Positions 23,441 to 36,329 of a stretch of 64,000 nt of DNA are shown in pieces. Origin of the DNA: Cladobotryum mycophilum (lineage: Eukaryota > Ascomycota > Sordariomycetes > Hypocreales > Hypocreaceae); assembly GCA_036429605.1 (NCBI GenBank), contig JAVFKD010000016.1, forward strand, positions 620,001 to 684,000. The letters are read 5' to 3'. How positions within the stretch are numbered: the first letter of the stretch is position 1; every line of letters begins with the position of its first letter. Below the pieces are notes generated by a model. It did no database searches. It saw only the letters and a list, made by a program, of their open reading frames with translations, and was not told the DNA's origin. The position numbers and the translations under genes were made by a program.

Positions 23441-26400
23441 TGTGTGCGATTTGCTAAAAGAATCCAATAGAACCAGAGATTGAGTATGAAACGGAGGACT
23501 CGAAAAAAAGATAATTATTTGAGGCGAGTATTGATATTTTATTTCTTGGTTACTGGTGACGTTGTTTGTGATATCTGTATGACGTAACCCTTGCGATTTT
23601 TTTATATGCTTCAACTCATGCACGACTTCAATAAATGGATCAGTTGGACATCTTTCATAATAATAATCAATAAACAAAATCATGAAGAGCTCATGTATGT
23701 GTGTCGGTACAAAATAACGCGATTTATGTTTATCGATAGATGTAATTTGTTGTTTGAGCTGCAGATGGGTATTCGAACATGGCGCGACTGTGTATTTTTG
23801 TCTTCTCATTACAGTTCTCGGTGATTTAATTTTAGAATAATCACTAGAACCATTAGGCCTTGGTTGAAAGGTTTGCAACCATATTACTTCGTCACTGGAA
23901 ATACTGCCTTTCTTCGCCATGACCCTGCTCGGTCAAGTCTTTCCCTTGCGTCTTGGACGCCGGAGAAGCGAACGCAAGGCACAATTCGAAGTTGTAAGAA
24001 CGAGTTGAATGCAATTAAGGAGATACAAGAGAGACTTGTTAGATGTACCTTCATGTGTTAATGGAGCATTCATTTATTGCAAAAAATTATGTGTGTCTGT
24101 TCCTCATCCTTAGCCTCCCCTGAGTATCAAGGAGCTTACGGAAGATAAGACTCCAGATCATGAAGACGCGTTCATGCAAGCGAAATGAGGGGTTAGTAGA
24201 GTCCCGGAAAGTCAAAAGGATATAATTTCTTCTTTCTAGGTACTTACAGTAAATCTGCAAGTAGCATTTTGTTTTAAATGCTGTCAGGGATAAGATATAT
24301 TTGACTTGTCACATCGTAGTCGATGCGATGATAAGATTTCCGTCATTCGGTGACCCCGACTTGGCGAACGATTCAGCCAAAAGGTGTACTGTTTATCTCA
24401 TGGTCGGTAAATTTTGAAAAGTCCGATGCTTTGCTATCTATCTCTATGAAAGGCGGGACAATGTTTCGTGGGAGTGAGTCACGGATGATGAGGCTCATGG
24501 GAATTCAGAGTTGACAACAGCCCCTAAATCTGTGCCTAAATCAAACCGATTGCAGGAAAATGAAATTCCGCAGATCGGGTATTTTCGTTTGCGGCGCTGA
24601 GTGGAGATAGGTGATGAGAGGATGAGACAGTGTTTCTCGGAGGCCACGAGAGAGTGCTTGATTAAGCTGCGCCCTTCCCTCCCGTCACCGCTTAGCCCAT
24701 ACCCGCAGGTAAATCCAGCAATTTCCGGGAATATGATAATAATGTAAGACTCTACTCAAACGGACATCTAGAAACGGGGATGCCGATATTCGAGGCGATG
24801 TATGTTTTCGTTTCGCCTCTAAGTTGATTGTGTGGCGGGAATTGAGACCCTACCGGCCATCCTGACTTAGATGCACCATCGTAAGTGTTTCTCCTTTGCA
24901 TGAAACCTTCATGTGCATGCTGCTGCGCAGTCGAGCAATCGCATACATCTTTCATAGAATAAGAAAATAGCGATGTCGGCCAATAACGCGTCTCTTGTAT
25001 GATTCATTTGATATAATTATGTTTTACTACCACTCTTCTAGATAAAATAAGATCCGTACCCATGAGACAATCCCAGACATGAGTTCCTTGGCATATAATT
25101 GCAGTATCATCTGTGTAGCCACGTGATGGGCGAGGTTTCCATATCACATATGATCAATGTCTGCGGCTTGACTAATTGGGAAACTACCTTCTTAATGTGG
25201 CAGGATAAACGGGAAGGGGAAAATAGGCATTTCGCGTACAAACGCACTCGAATCTTAGACTTGAGTCTTGTAGCACGTATTAGAATCTCGCAGAAACTCT
25301 CAACAGTGCCTTCTACGGTGCCAGGATCTGGCAAGGAAGTGATCTGTTTAGCCCATATTCTCACTTAGCAACCATACCATTACCAAATATGAATAGCATT
25401 CATGAACGTCCAGAACAGTAGCAGGTTGAAACGTGAGCTTCGTTTCAAACGTACAGCCTTTATGTGAGGAATCCAGCCAGCATCTGGACGCAGAGAGCTT
25501 AGTGATATCATGTTGTAATCTAAACTAGATAACAGTACAACCCTAAGCACTATGAAGTCATAGAATCTATCCCAGAGCCCTCAAGGTTCTACGAGGCGTG
25601 AAGATATCATCTTCAGAGAGATGTGAACCGGCCAAAGAATGTTTCACTGCTAGACATGTTCAGATGCATTGATCACCTATGGAACTCTCATACACTTCGT
25701 GATAGCGCTCAGCTATGATTGACGCAATTACAAGGGTGCAGATACCGAAAAGGCACGTGGATCGATGCGGAAATACCACTCGCATGCAGAGGCCAAAGCG
25801 TATAATTCGGCTGGGGGATGCCATATAAACTCTTTCAAATATAGATGCTTGAAACCACTTCCGAATACGATCCACAATTCAAGGACCACCCACTGGTCTG
25901 ATCACCTCTCACCTTATCCCCCGCGTTGATCTCTGCACTGCAGACCCCCCGCAAACTCAAAGCCTGCGTCGTTTTGGCTTTCATATATTACCCTTAACGT
26001 CAGTGATATAGGCCTAACCCTGTTTATCGGTAGGGCTGCTGATCATTTGCGGCAGCAAAGAGCGTTGTGTGCTCTGTGCATATGGGTAGGGGGTATCATG
26101 GAGGTTGGATGTCACCTTGACGTCGAGGAGTTGTCTGAGCTGTCACGCTTGTAACTCGAAGGGCGCGGTCAAAACAGGGGCCTTCAATTGTCCGTACAGG
26201 CATTTGATACATTTGATCAGCAAATGCAGTGCTTTTTGGTGAACTTTCAAACGCTCCATGAATACCAGTTTAGGTATTACCTAGGGATCGTTGGACTAGG
26301 TGAGAATCTTCGAATATCCTCGATCCAGTGTTGCTTCCAATTAGGATGAATCAAACCCCCATTAAGGCTCCGGTTTTACCCAATCACTCATATTCTTCAT

Positions 26401-29400
26401 CGGAAGTGTACTTTCAGCTCGCCTAAATCGCTTCCATGGATTGGTGCTTCAGAGTTGCCAATGCTACTATAATCATGTCTGCAATAGCAGATGCAACGCA
26501 ACTGCGCAGGGGAGAAAACCACCTGCCTAAAATCTGACCTTCGGCAGCTGGTTCAGGAGAGCAAGCGGACATCGGCCGAGAGGCGAATGACGGCAGTTGA
26601 GTGGGAAAAGCTGAGTCTGTTGAGATGGCAGTGGGTGCTGATCCACTGGTGATCTATGCTTAAAACACACAGTAACCAAGGTGAGCTTGAGAGGATTCAG
26701 AATGATACAGATATCAGATAACAAGTAAAATCACTAAGATCAGCACCAACCGAAGAAAAACCGAAGAGGCGAAGCTCTGACATACATTCCAAATAGGTTG
26801 GTTGCCTGAGTAATGGGAGAATATTTGTAGAGAAAACTCCCAAAGAAGCCAATCGTGTAAGTGTTGTGCCTTCCATGGCTTGGTGACTAACCTCAGTGGG
26901 TTGGTTGGTTGTCTTATCGTCGCCTCCCACGTTTCCCTCTCTTCTAGAACAGGAACTCGACCTTGGAGGTGGTGGCAAAGACTGTCAAGGGAAGCGGGTT
27001 TGACGGCACGGCTAGCACAAGACAATTGTGTGACGGGAAGTGTAAGGCATAATGGGCATGGATGGAACGGGCCAGGCTGCAGCGTAGTGTCGATGGATGA
27101 AAATGCGACAAAAACCAAACGCGATGCAATAGCATCTTAAGTCCTAGTTTCGTTGTGAGTTGATCATCAGACCTGAAGCCTGGATCCATTTGGTTCAAGA
27201 TTCTAGGTTGAAGACGGATTGCTATCCGCTAAGCCTAATGAGTGGGCCGGCCCTGACACTCCAGGGCTTGTAACTGCCACTAATATGCGGGGTTGGCGAT
27301 TGCCCAGTGAATTACAGTGGTCTCAGGGCCCCATGCCTCCACTGTATCCGCACGGGACAATCCACTATTACCGTCTCCCCTTACCTGTAGGTATGGAGCC
27401 CTGGAGGTATGATGACTGGGCTTGCAGAATTAGATCGAGATGCCAAACCTGGACATTCACTGATGCATTCGTGAGGCGTGGGCGCGACGTCAAAGTGTTT
27501 CCCCCCGATTAATTGTCTAGCTTGTTATACGTCCCATGGCTATGAAGAGGCTCTGGATCGACATGGTGTATCAATCAGGTTAGTTGCTCAAATCTCCTAC
27601 CAGCTCATTATCTAACCCTCAGACAGTAGGCACCAATGGAGGTGAGATGATTCTGTTTGCTGAGCAAGCAATGCAGTGAGATGCGACATTTACCAAGGTA
27701 AGTAAAGTAAGCCTGACGATTTCAGTAGTAATCGCATATTCAAACATTGGTGGGATATGGTTTTGGAATGTGTCATCTTCCAGATTGGGACGCCAATTGT
27801 AAGACATGCTCAAGTCTATGGGTATGGGTAGAGCTACGTTGAACCTATTGCGATATAATCGAACCTATCGTGATGAACTAATTACCATCTACTACTGGGG
27901 CAACAAACCATCAATTCACTAGCATCACCACGTGTTTGGCACGAGTTTACCCTGATAGAAACCCCGCTGTCGATTGCGTCTTTTCCTCGGAGTAGACATG
28001 AATCATAGTGAGTGTGGGCTACTGTAAACTACCTGTCCCTTGCTAATGCTATCGTTACAGTGTGGGATGAAGATTTCCCAAAACAGAAGCTCGAAAGCCT
28101 TGCCACCACCATGATCAATATACCATGTGCATTAGCGTCGAAGCCTCAAAGGGCAACGAAACAAAGAATGCGAGGCTGCTCATCACCTTTTACTGTAATC
28201 CAGGGTTACCACCTGATACCTGCCTCTGGTGGCCTGAGTGCCTGAGTGCCTGGGTGCCTGATTACAAGATTTCGGTGAGGGCAGGTGTGGACTGTGTTGG
28301 TTTTCGGGCAACTACTACCGAAGACGCATGAGAGAACCTCCATTCCTCTGGCTTCTTGCCTCTTTGACTGGCGGACCTCCGCCAATTCTCCATCCCCAAA
28401 ACTCCCTCTTCCTCACTCTCCATTTCGAGAAACTACCTTCTGCTTCAACTACGTGGTAAAAAGACACTTTGTTTCTCGACAAGACGGTGGATAGGTTCAT
28501 GAAAAAGAACCAGAGGTCGACGTCACCACCCAGCCTCAGCTGTCATAGAAGCCTTATCGAAGTTTACCCGCAGCTTCTCGGTCTCTGAACCCGTTCATCC
28601 GAACCACCCTTCGGCAACACATCACCTTGTTAGGTTGGGGAACTAAAACACACTAAGCCAATAGCCCGACAGATCGGATTCATGTCAAAGCATCATGGCA
28701 GACGAGGATGTCCCTGACAAGGTCTACCTAGTTGTGAGGGGCCATCCAACGCCACCATCCTCAGAACGATGGGGCACCTAGGGGCTCGTGCTGGGAGATG
28801 TTTTACATAGTCTCCCATCTGTATGCAAGCTCTAGACTTTCCCCTCAAACCTGATTTTGCTTCCCAACCCATGGTCGTGCACCCATCTCCACTTCTAGGC
28901 TTTCAATGAAGCCTCCGACTGTTTCGATGGACTTGCGACTCTGTCCTACAAGAGACGAGCTGTTTGGGTACTAGTGCAAGCATGGGATCCCATGCATGCC
29001 TTGCTTCTCTGTTACATCAATACCTCTCGGTCTCAGCATGGTTTGGTTCAAGCTTCCCAGCCACTTGGATGCTCGAGCCATTTCGGTCCGGCATGGTGTT
29101 GGTCTCCTGATGGAGCCCACAGATGCCCTCCTGCAGATACCAGCGAAGTAGCACGATGAAGATGCCATTGCCCTAAGCGTCACACTAGACCGGCTTCACC
29201 AGAGTACGAAACACTTTTTCTATTCTCCGTGTGTATGGGCTTGAGATATATAACTCGAATACATCTTCCAATTCGTTTCAATGGAGAGATCATGACATGC
29301 TGTCGTGTTGAGTACGAGCATTCCCGTCTATGAAAGTTGGTTGTCAGTCAATAACATTCTACTGATTTGTTTGCCAACTGGTATTGTGCGACTCAACTTC

Positions 29401-29606
29401 GAGGGCTGCTGAAACCTGTCGACTTGCTTGAGCAATGGCTCACATTGCCAATTGTATCGCAGACCAAGAAGCAGGCTCTTCTTTTGGGATGAAATCACCA
29501 GCAGTCACAATGCATTCGGTAAAAAGACCCAGTTATATCCCTTCATATGTGCAAATAACTCATTTCGTCTTCTATCTAGATACCACCACCATCGCCCCTT
29601 TCCAAA
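23441..29606. other. 6.2-kb gene-poor region
   Basis: No gene can be supported. ORFs are under 150 codons, lack motifs and show no splice-consistent partners. The left 400 bp hold the dehydrogenase promoter. A GC-richer patch at 27219-27512 keeps a 97-codon frame with no recognised family. Near 28232-28262 a GCCTGAGT unit is repeated about four times. The rest looks like eroded intergenic DNA; degraded transposons could be present, but I see no terminal repeats or polymerase motifs. Confidence 0.5.
28231..28262. repeat. Short tandem GCCTGAGT repeat
   Basis: About four copies of an 8-bp unit (GCCTGAGT/GCCTGGGT) occur head to tail in non-coding DNA. Confidence 0.7.
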
Positions 29607-31602
29607 ATGCCATCCACGCCGCGGCATCCCGATATACCCCGAAAGTATCAACTCTTCCCCAAGCCGACGCAATCGCCTACTTTCAACTGTGTTTCTTCTG
29701 TCCAGCTTGATAGGACCTTTGCTTCCGCTAGTATTGAGAACCGAGAACCAAAGGAAAAGAACACGCAGTCTATGGGCTTTAAGCTCAAAATCAGTCGCCA
29801 CAACCTTGCCTGGAGACGGAAGGTCAACGTTCCTGAGTTGGGTCCCATGACAACAGTTCAAGAAGCTGCCATGGATTCACGTAAGTTTTATTTATTCAAC
29901 TAGCTGATTTCTGTTCTGACGTGAAGTAGCCACAATCCCAGAGAAAGAGCTGGTCCGCGTGCGCTCTAGCAGCGCTCCAGAAGATGTCTTCACACCGAAC
30001 AAACCTGAACCTTGGAGCGGTCTTGAGCTGCTCCCAAAAACCGTCTTCAAGCGCTCCAAACCAATAGATATCAAGCCAAAAGAACTTGTCCCCAAGACTC
30101 CTCGGCCGGACTGTCTAAGCCCTGCTCCCAGCTCTAATTCCAGTTTATCACGATATGAATCGAATATCCCATCACGTTCCGTACATCTAAGGTCCGAGAG
30201 CACGCCATCACTGTGGGCAGGTCGGACATCTCGCTCGGAAGGCTCGCCTAGAGGGCATCCGTTGAAACCTACAATCTCCACGCCTAATCTCGCCGGCTGT
30301 GCCACACCAAGAAGTATCAATCCGTTGCCAACACCATTGAAAACACCAGTATCTGCCCCGGCTCTAGGCAGTACTTTTCCCTCCAAATCGTTCGATAGAC
30401 CCAAACAGGCGTGGAAGGATGCACCACTAGCTGAAAATAGCCCCTATTCTACCTATGGTCACCGACGATTTGTGTCTGAGTCGTCCAGCTTTACAGAGCA
30501 ATCAAGGCCAAGAAAGGGAGCAAGCCCGCACAATAATAACATTCCACAACCAGACCCTGACACTCGATCACTGGCAATGAGCTCAAAACAGGGGTTTGAA
30601 AAATTGCCCGAGGGGTGGAGGCCATGCGACATTGCCAAACGTATGGATAGCAACGCCATCGCTGTGATCAGGAACCAAGCAATCGGGCAGGCAGAAATGT
30701 TTGAAGTTCTCTCATTTGATGATGTAAAGATATTATCCAAGGCAAGTATTCCTAAAGAAGGAGATGAATTCTGTCAACTAACAATATCGTAGGAACTTCG
30801 CCAGCTTGATGAGCGTGCCGAATACCTTCGTTGCACTTGCAACTCTTTGCGAGCTGGACGCCGTAGCCTTCAGTCTCGCATTTGCCAGTACCTTCGATCA
30901 CCACAAGAGTCCGGGTTTACCCGCGAGTCAATAATTAAGCAAGAAGCTGCCCTGGCCGACCTCGATGCTTCCATTGACAATTGGTTTGGCAAGCTAGAGA
31001 AGGCCGAGAATAGGCGAACAAGGGTTCGACAGAAGCTGTTGGAGCACATTGCTGCAGCCGCAATTCTTCCAATGGCTGGTGTGAGCTGCAATCCTTCTCA
31101 ATCATGGCCACCAAATATGCAAGGAATTACTACCCCACCACGCAGCCCAACCACTACCTCCTTCTTTGATTGTGCCGATAAGACTTCAACGTCACCTCCA
31201 CGGATGACTGCTCAAGTTCCAAGCACAATCCCAGAACTGCCTCTAGACGAAAAGATGGAAGAAAACCAGGCTGCAGTTCCCTCTAGACAAACCACCATCA
31301 AAGGCCCGAATACGGAGAGTATTCAGATCTATCCAGGAGAAGATCTTTTGGCACTTCTTACGGATGTTGAAGACGAGATTCATAGGATCAACGGCAGAAC
31401 TCACCGTGCCAATCAAATGAACCAACAAAAGCCACAGATTTCGATTCGCCTGCAACAAATTAACGCCCAGGGCTACAAGAACCATCTCGAGTCTACATTT
31501 ACCACTCCGGCCCCGCTCTCTCCACCAGCACCTACTCCTCCCCTGAAAGACCCTCCAAAGACTGAGGAACTTCTTTTGACTAGTGCTGTGTATAAACCAT
31601 GA
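29607..31602 (+). CDS. Uds1-like (up-regulated during septation) protein
   Basis: Exons 29607..29880, 29930..30741 and 30793..31602 give 631 residues. The first intron is GT-AG. The second is a GC-AG intron (AAG|GCAAGT ... CTAAC ... TCGTAG). The N-terminal half is Ser/Pro-rich and disordered. Around residues 325-410 is a predicted helical block spanning the GC-AG splice: NQAIGQAEMFEVLSFDDVKILSK, joined to ELRQLDERAEYLRCTCNSL and a basic GRRSLQSRICQYLRS. That resembles the Uds1 domain found in fungal septation-associated proteins. The C-terminal part is Pro/Thr-rich with one acidic helix near EDLLALLTDVEDEI. Role in septation or cytokinesis is inference from the family; it is probably cytoplasmic. 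A further upstream start is possible, but the ATG at 29607 gives a clean frame. Confidence 0.7.
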
Positions 31603-34600
31603 CACCCATACGTTCATTTTTTTCCTATATTTCTTTTGTAGTTATCATGTCCACGTTACCACGGTGTACTATCTATCTATGTAACGATTAACGAAATAAT
31701 GTGTATTATTACAATGAATTTTCCCTTTTCCTTTACAAAGGCATTCTCTCAAGTCGGTGTACAGGTAGTCTACTTTTTTGGTTGGATGGAACAATGGTTG
31801 TCTTGGCATGCGTTAGTACTTGGGCAGGCCCAGGAACGGACTTTTGACTGGTGTTATCTAAAGACCGCACTACATTCATTGTATAAGTAGAGTCTATGAC
31901 ATAGTTAAGAAAATATTTTCCTCCCATCTGTGGATCTCTATGATGTGCCGGCATTGAGGCCTGTTTTGATTGTCTGGCAGGGATGTGTGTTCAAACACTC
32001 TCCAACCCCTTTTTTCCCCAACACGGGGGCAGACCTGCAGGTGGTCTTGAAACCAGCCAAGTCGAATGTGAAACCAGGGCCTTGGAGTGAAAGATAGCCA
32101 ATTGCACCATCCAAGAGGTTTGTGTTGGGTGAGTCTCCTCCTGAAACTTGGTGCAGGTTGGGTAGGGTCGGGACTCTGCCAGAAACCTAGCACCGTTCCC
32201 TGTAGCTACCAGTAGTTTTGCAATCCTAGCAAGTTTGGTAAAATTCTGGCAAGATTGTGGCATTTTTTTTCTTCTTTCGGCAATCTCCATGTGGTCAAGG
32301 TTATGAGACGGCAGATGCCGAATTCGTAGGGGCTTTACGATGCTAACAGTCCACATGTCAATGATCATCATCATTGATAAAGGACACTGTTAATATACAC
32401 GACCCTACACGTGCTCCTGAGTCAGATGAATTACAAATGTTGGAAGAGAACGGGCATTGCATCGTAAATACTCAGACTGTGCTGTTGAGGGAATCCAACC
32501 CTACGGCGAGGCAACCCGTTTCAGGGTTAGGATCGGGGCTGCCATTGTGCTGAGGCATATTTCCCGCTCCCGCTTGTCCTGTATGCTCAGTTGGATTGTT
32601 TAAGAAACTTTTCCCAATGGACCGTGAATACTTTTCACAGCTTCCATTTGTGGAAAAGATGGCCGGGTGTGCGTCAGTAGGTCGAGGTCGAGATCATTGG
32701 CTTGCCCTAGGCTTTCCGCACCTTCGGTCACCGACTCGCCAGTGCAAACGGAACATGTTTCCGGGAACGGAGAATGGAAGCCATGATCACATGTTTAGAT
32801 TGTTGGTTATTTGGAATGAAAAGCCGAAAGATGTGCGCGATTCAGGGGGTCTCGGCAGTACGCACTCTAGCTTGGGGGGGGGGGGGTGCTTAGGCTCCAT
32901 TCTTGATCTCCGGTCCTTGCCAAATCTTGCTCTAGGCCGTCATACAACATACTTGAGAGGTCTTATTTCATTGATGTTAAATCGTAACATACCAAGCCAC
33001 CAAAACTGAGTCTGTGCCGTGAATATTTCTAGGGTAAGCAAAGTCCCGAGTCCTAGACCCCCCCCTTTTTTTTTTAACTGTGATACGCCAATTCGTGTGA
33101 AAGGCATATGGAATAGCACCAAGGCAGCAGATACACTATTATAACAAAAAAAGAAGAAGAAAAGAAAGCTCTTCTATTTCAAGGTCCCTCCTATGAGAAG
33201 AAGTCCCATTCTCGTATTCAATTTATTTTACATTGTATCAAGTCAAGGGGTGAGCGCCTCGTTTCATGTGTTTGCTTCTTTGTCATTTCCCCTCTCCGGC
33301 GAATGTACCGAATCAGAAGCTGGGCCGTCTTGCATGTTGGTCGGCATTCTCTCCGGGCATGTCAAGTTTAGAGGCTTAATCCGTGTATTCAAGAGTCCGG
33401 GTCCATTTTCCTAAGAAACACGAATAAGGTTTTTGTTGGTATTTGCCGCGAGATGTCCCAGGGGAGAAGAGAGGAGGTGAGAGGGAGTTCTACCCGTGTG
33501 TTTAACTGTTTAGTAGAAAAACATGTGATGTAAAAGCTGCCTGCACTCGGATTCTCAATTGATCTTGTGACAACATTTATATAGAAGACTGATAGGCATT
33601 AACGTGAGGAGAGTCGGATACATACAAAAGACAAGATAGATGCGCGAAGTGGGTGACTTGTTGGGTATTGCGACTTTGTATCATCATGTATGAACTAAGA
33701 ATCACATCCATCTCTCTCAAAGATGATGTTGGTCAACGAATGAAGAGTGGACGATCCAAGCCCACTGATTTGCGCCCACCAAGGGCGTGAAATTTAGGAG
33801 ATATATATATTGGCAGCTTGCTGCAGTTGGACGTTGATTTATCGACGTGTAGTTATGCTGTAGAGATTGCAAGCACACCTCCTTTTTCCTTTCGCCAATG
33901 CGTCTCCACCCTTTCATTGCAAGGCCACCAGCGCGCAACTGTCTCTCTGATATCTCGTCCCATCTTATAACCGTTCATGAATGGTAAATAGATGTATGTG
34001 TACCTTATAAATTTCTCTTCTTCTGTTGCTGAATCATGCTGACGTGATGCTGCGCATAATAAAGCGAGGTTGATGTCTTGATCATGGGCGAAGGAGCAAC
34101 AAGTCTCGATGCGATCAAACAACTTTTGCACCTGGTAGCCTGTCTTGTGGGCCCCCCGTTCGCAATCTGATTAATGGATATTTCCATGCAATGGGATAGA
34201 ACAGTGTTTCGTGGCTCATTGTCGATTCCAACCAGGTCCCCTGTCGTATGGCCTCCACCGACGTCACGCTCCAAGATTTTGTGAATCTCGCTCATCTCTA
34301 TACACATCGAGTCTGAAACAAATAGAACATGAAATCCAACTATATTAACTGATAGCTCGTCGTCAGCATTGACGTTATCTTCTCCCATCACGCAGAATTG
34401 GATGACTGTCTCAAACTCGCCCTTCACAAGCCTACTAACTCTAACTAGTAGAAGTATTAGCGAATCTTGTACGTTCGCTACCAGGGCATTTGTCTCCCTC
34501 GATTCTTCCATAACAGCATCGACTTACTACCATAACAAGAGCAGGAAAATATCCTTGGCAGATGACTAAATGCAGCACTTGAAGTTCGTAGAGGCGCGTC

Positions 34601-36029
34601 GGGCGAAAGGCTTCAGGGCGTCGATGTGGAACATTAGGTATTTCGATGAGCGATGGAATGACAATGTTATGCATCCCTATAACTTCAGAGTTTGAGTCGT
34701 TACTATGCCAGAGGTATGGACAGGAAAGCCATGTAGTCTCAAGAGTTGATGGTTCTGGCTGGTCAGTATTTTTGTTTGTCCCGTATTAGATAAATGCTAC
34801 TCGGGTCAGTGAACGAATCGATGCTCCAATTTGAAGCTCCTCGTGACGAAGGCTATTCTTGGAAGAGTTGCCGGAACTGAGGTCCTAATGCGACATTCTA
34901 CTTCCTTGCTAAAGGTAATTCTGGTAATATCTCAACTGTCGTGGCCCAGACACTTGCAAAAGACAGGGCTCGCTTTGGTGATCATGGAATCTTAACCAAG
35001 GTCGATGCTGAAGCCGAGAGATCTCATGTACAAGACGCCTAGTACAGGTTGCCCAGCGCCCTTAGAGAATTTCTAGTGTGCTCTTCGTCTAATTATGGGA
35101 ACCGCCCTCAGATAGGTATGACTTTCTCATCTCAACTACACCAGTTGACCACCTTGCCGAGTCTATGGGCGACATCAAACCGCAGCACTTGTACGAGCCG
35201 CTCCTCTACTCCTCCACCAACGTCATAACCAGAAAGCATTGGAGGAAAGTGTTGAGGTAAGTCCAACATTCGTAATGAGAAGAACGGCTACCGAAGAATT
35301 GAACTGGCGCAAGAATATCCCAGCTTACCAGACAACCGCCCCTTCTGTCGTGCCGCTAATAGCTCTAATTATTCCCCCTTTGATCAATGAGTGAGTAGAT
35401 TAAACTATCGATCAAAGAATTTACTAATCAGGATAAAGTCTCAGCCCTCTACGCCTCAGCTAGATCTCCCATTGCCTATCCTGTTGGAGGTTTCTCAATC
35501 ATCGCATAAATCTGTCCATTACGGAAACACTGCCCGAAGACAGTATCCAAGATCCCATTGATACCAAGCCTCTGGAGCTAGAGTCGAGATTGCGAGCACC
35601 CACATCCGTCGCCTCAATCATAGTCATAGTTGTATGAAAGAAATTCTACGCTCATTCCCCCCAACGCCGCGGATCTACAAGCGTAGACTTTTGTCACCTC
35701 TTTGTACCAGAAGTCCAACTTGGAGCGCCGTCTAACCGACATAAAAGGTATCCGTGTTTGATAGGGGGAACAAATGATCATCGTCTTGATGAAAGTAAGC
35801 GACTCGGCATTTCCTTGTCAGTCAGCGAGGTGGGGACGGGTGCTAACGCAACAAGAGCAACACACGTTGCACTCTACATTAATGTAGTGTTTGTTCATTA
35901 GTTAGGATAGATGTAACAACGAGACATTAGACGATGTTGATCAGCACCCGGGCCCGAATCTCAACGACCCACTAGCCCCGTCCAGGTTCTGAGTCTGAGG
36001 CGAGGTCCGGGTTCAATTCTTTCCCCCAA
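31603..36029. other. 4.4-kb gene-poor region with eroded coding traces
   Basis: No intact gene is seen. The stretch contains a 13-bp G run (32874-32886), an A/T-rich patch near 33060-33170, and open but interrupted reading frames at about 34899-35395 that may be a gene relic (see separate entry). ORFs at 32596-33009 (plus) and 34005-34511 (minus) have no recognisable motifs, and I did not call them. Confidence 0.45.
34899..35395 (+). pseudogene. Possible relic of an unidentified gene
   Basis: Protein-like stretches appear in changing frames on the plus strand. One reads FYFLAKGNSGNISTVVAQTL and on to DAEAERSHVQDA before a stop. A second reads DFLISTTPVDHLAESMGDI, then YEPLLYSSTNVITRKHW, ends at a donor-like AG|GTAAGT near 35256, and may rejoin a third stretch starting IELAQEYPSLPDNRPF. 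Composition and possible splice sites look coding, but stops and frame changes break it and I do not recognise the family. Chance resemblance cannot be excluded. Confidence 0.25.
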
Positions 36030-36329
36030 TTACACCCTAAACCACCTGATAGACCCGTCGAGCTCTTGCTTTTGAATGGGAACCATCATATGGCCCTCAA
36101 TGACAACGCCGTTTGCAGACCGCAGACTGACCCGGTTCCCAAGCGCTCCAGTCACGGGATGCTGCCCCTCCAGGTCATCCAAGTAGTCGTATCTCACAGT
36201 GACCGATGCAGAGATAAACGGGAGCGAGGCATCTATGGAGCCTCCGAGCTGGTATGTTTCTCCCTCAACCTCGAAGGAGCCCTTGAGGACATGCCCCTCA
36301 ATGTTGATGATCCCAGCAGCACTCGGCAT
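36030..36329 (-). CDS. Small hypothetical protein, beta-rich
   Basis: The ATG at 36329 opens a 99-residue frame rich in alternating beta-type residues: GIINIEGHVLKGSFEVEGETYQ, then SVTVRYDYLDD, NRVSLRSANGVVIEGHMMVP. Immediately upstream is a good acceptor context (CACTAACACTTC...CATTCAG|ATG), so a leader intron ending at the start codon is likely. I see no signal peptide or known motif. A separate minus-strand ORF upstream (36553-36924, with a hydrophobic segment and a GTGAGT donor) could be its first exon, but the frames do not join directly. Function unknown; it may also be a remnant of a larger gene. Confidence 0.35.
   Translation of the reverse strand: MPSAAGIINIEGHVLKGSFEVEGETYQLGGSIDASLPFISASVTVRYDYLDDLEGQHPVTGALGNRVSLRSANGVVIEGHMMVPIQKQELDGSIRWFRV

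Noticed and set aside
29892..30404. 170-codon minus-strand ORF
   Set aside because: It lies antisense to exon 2 of the Uds1-like gene and mirrors its codon pattern.
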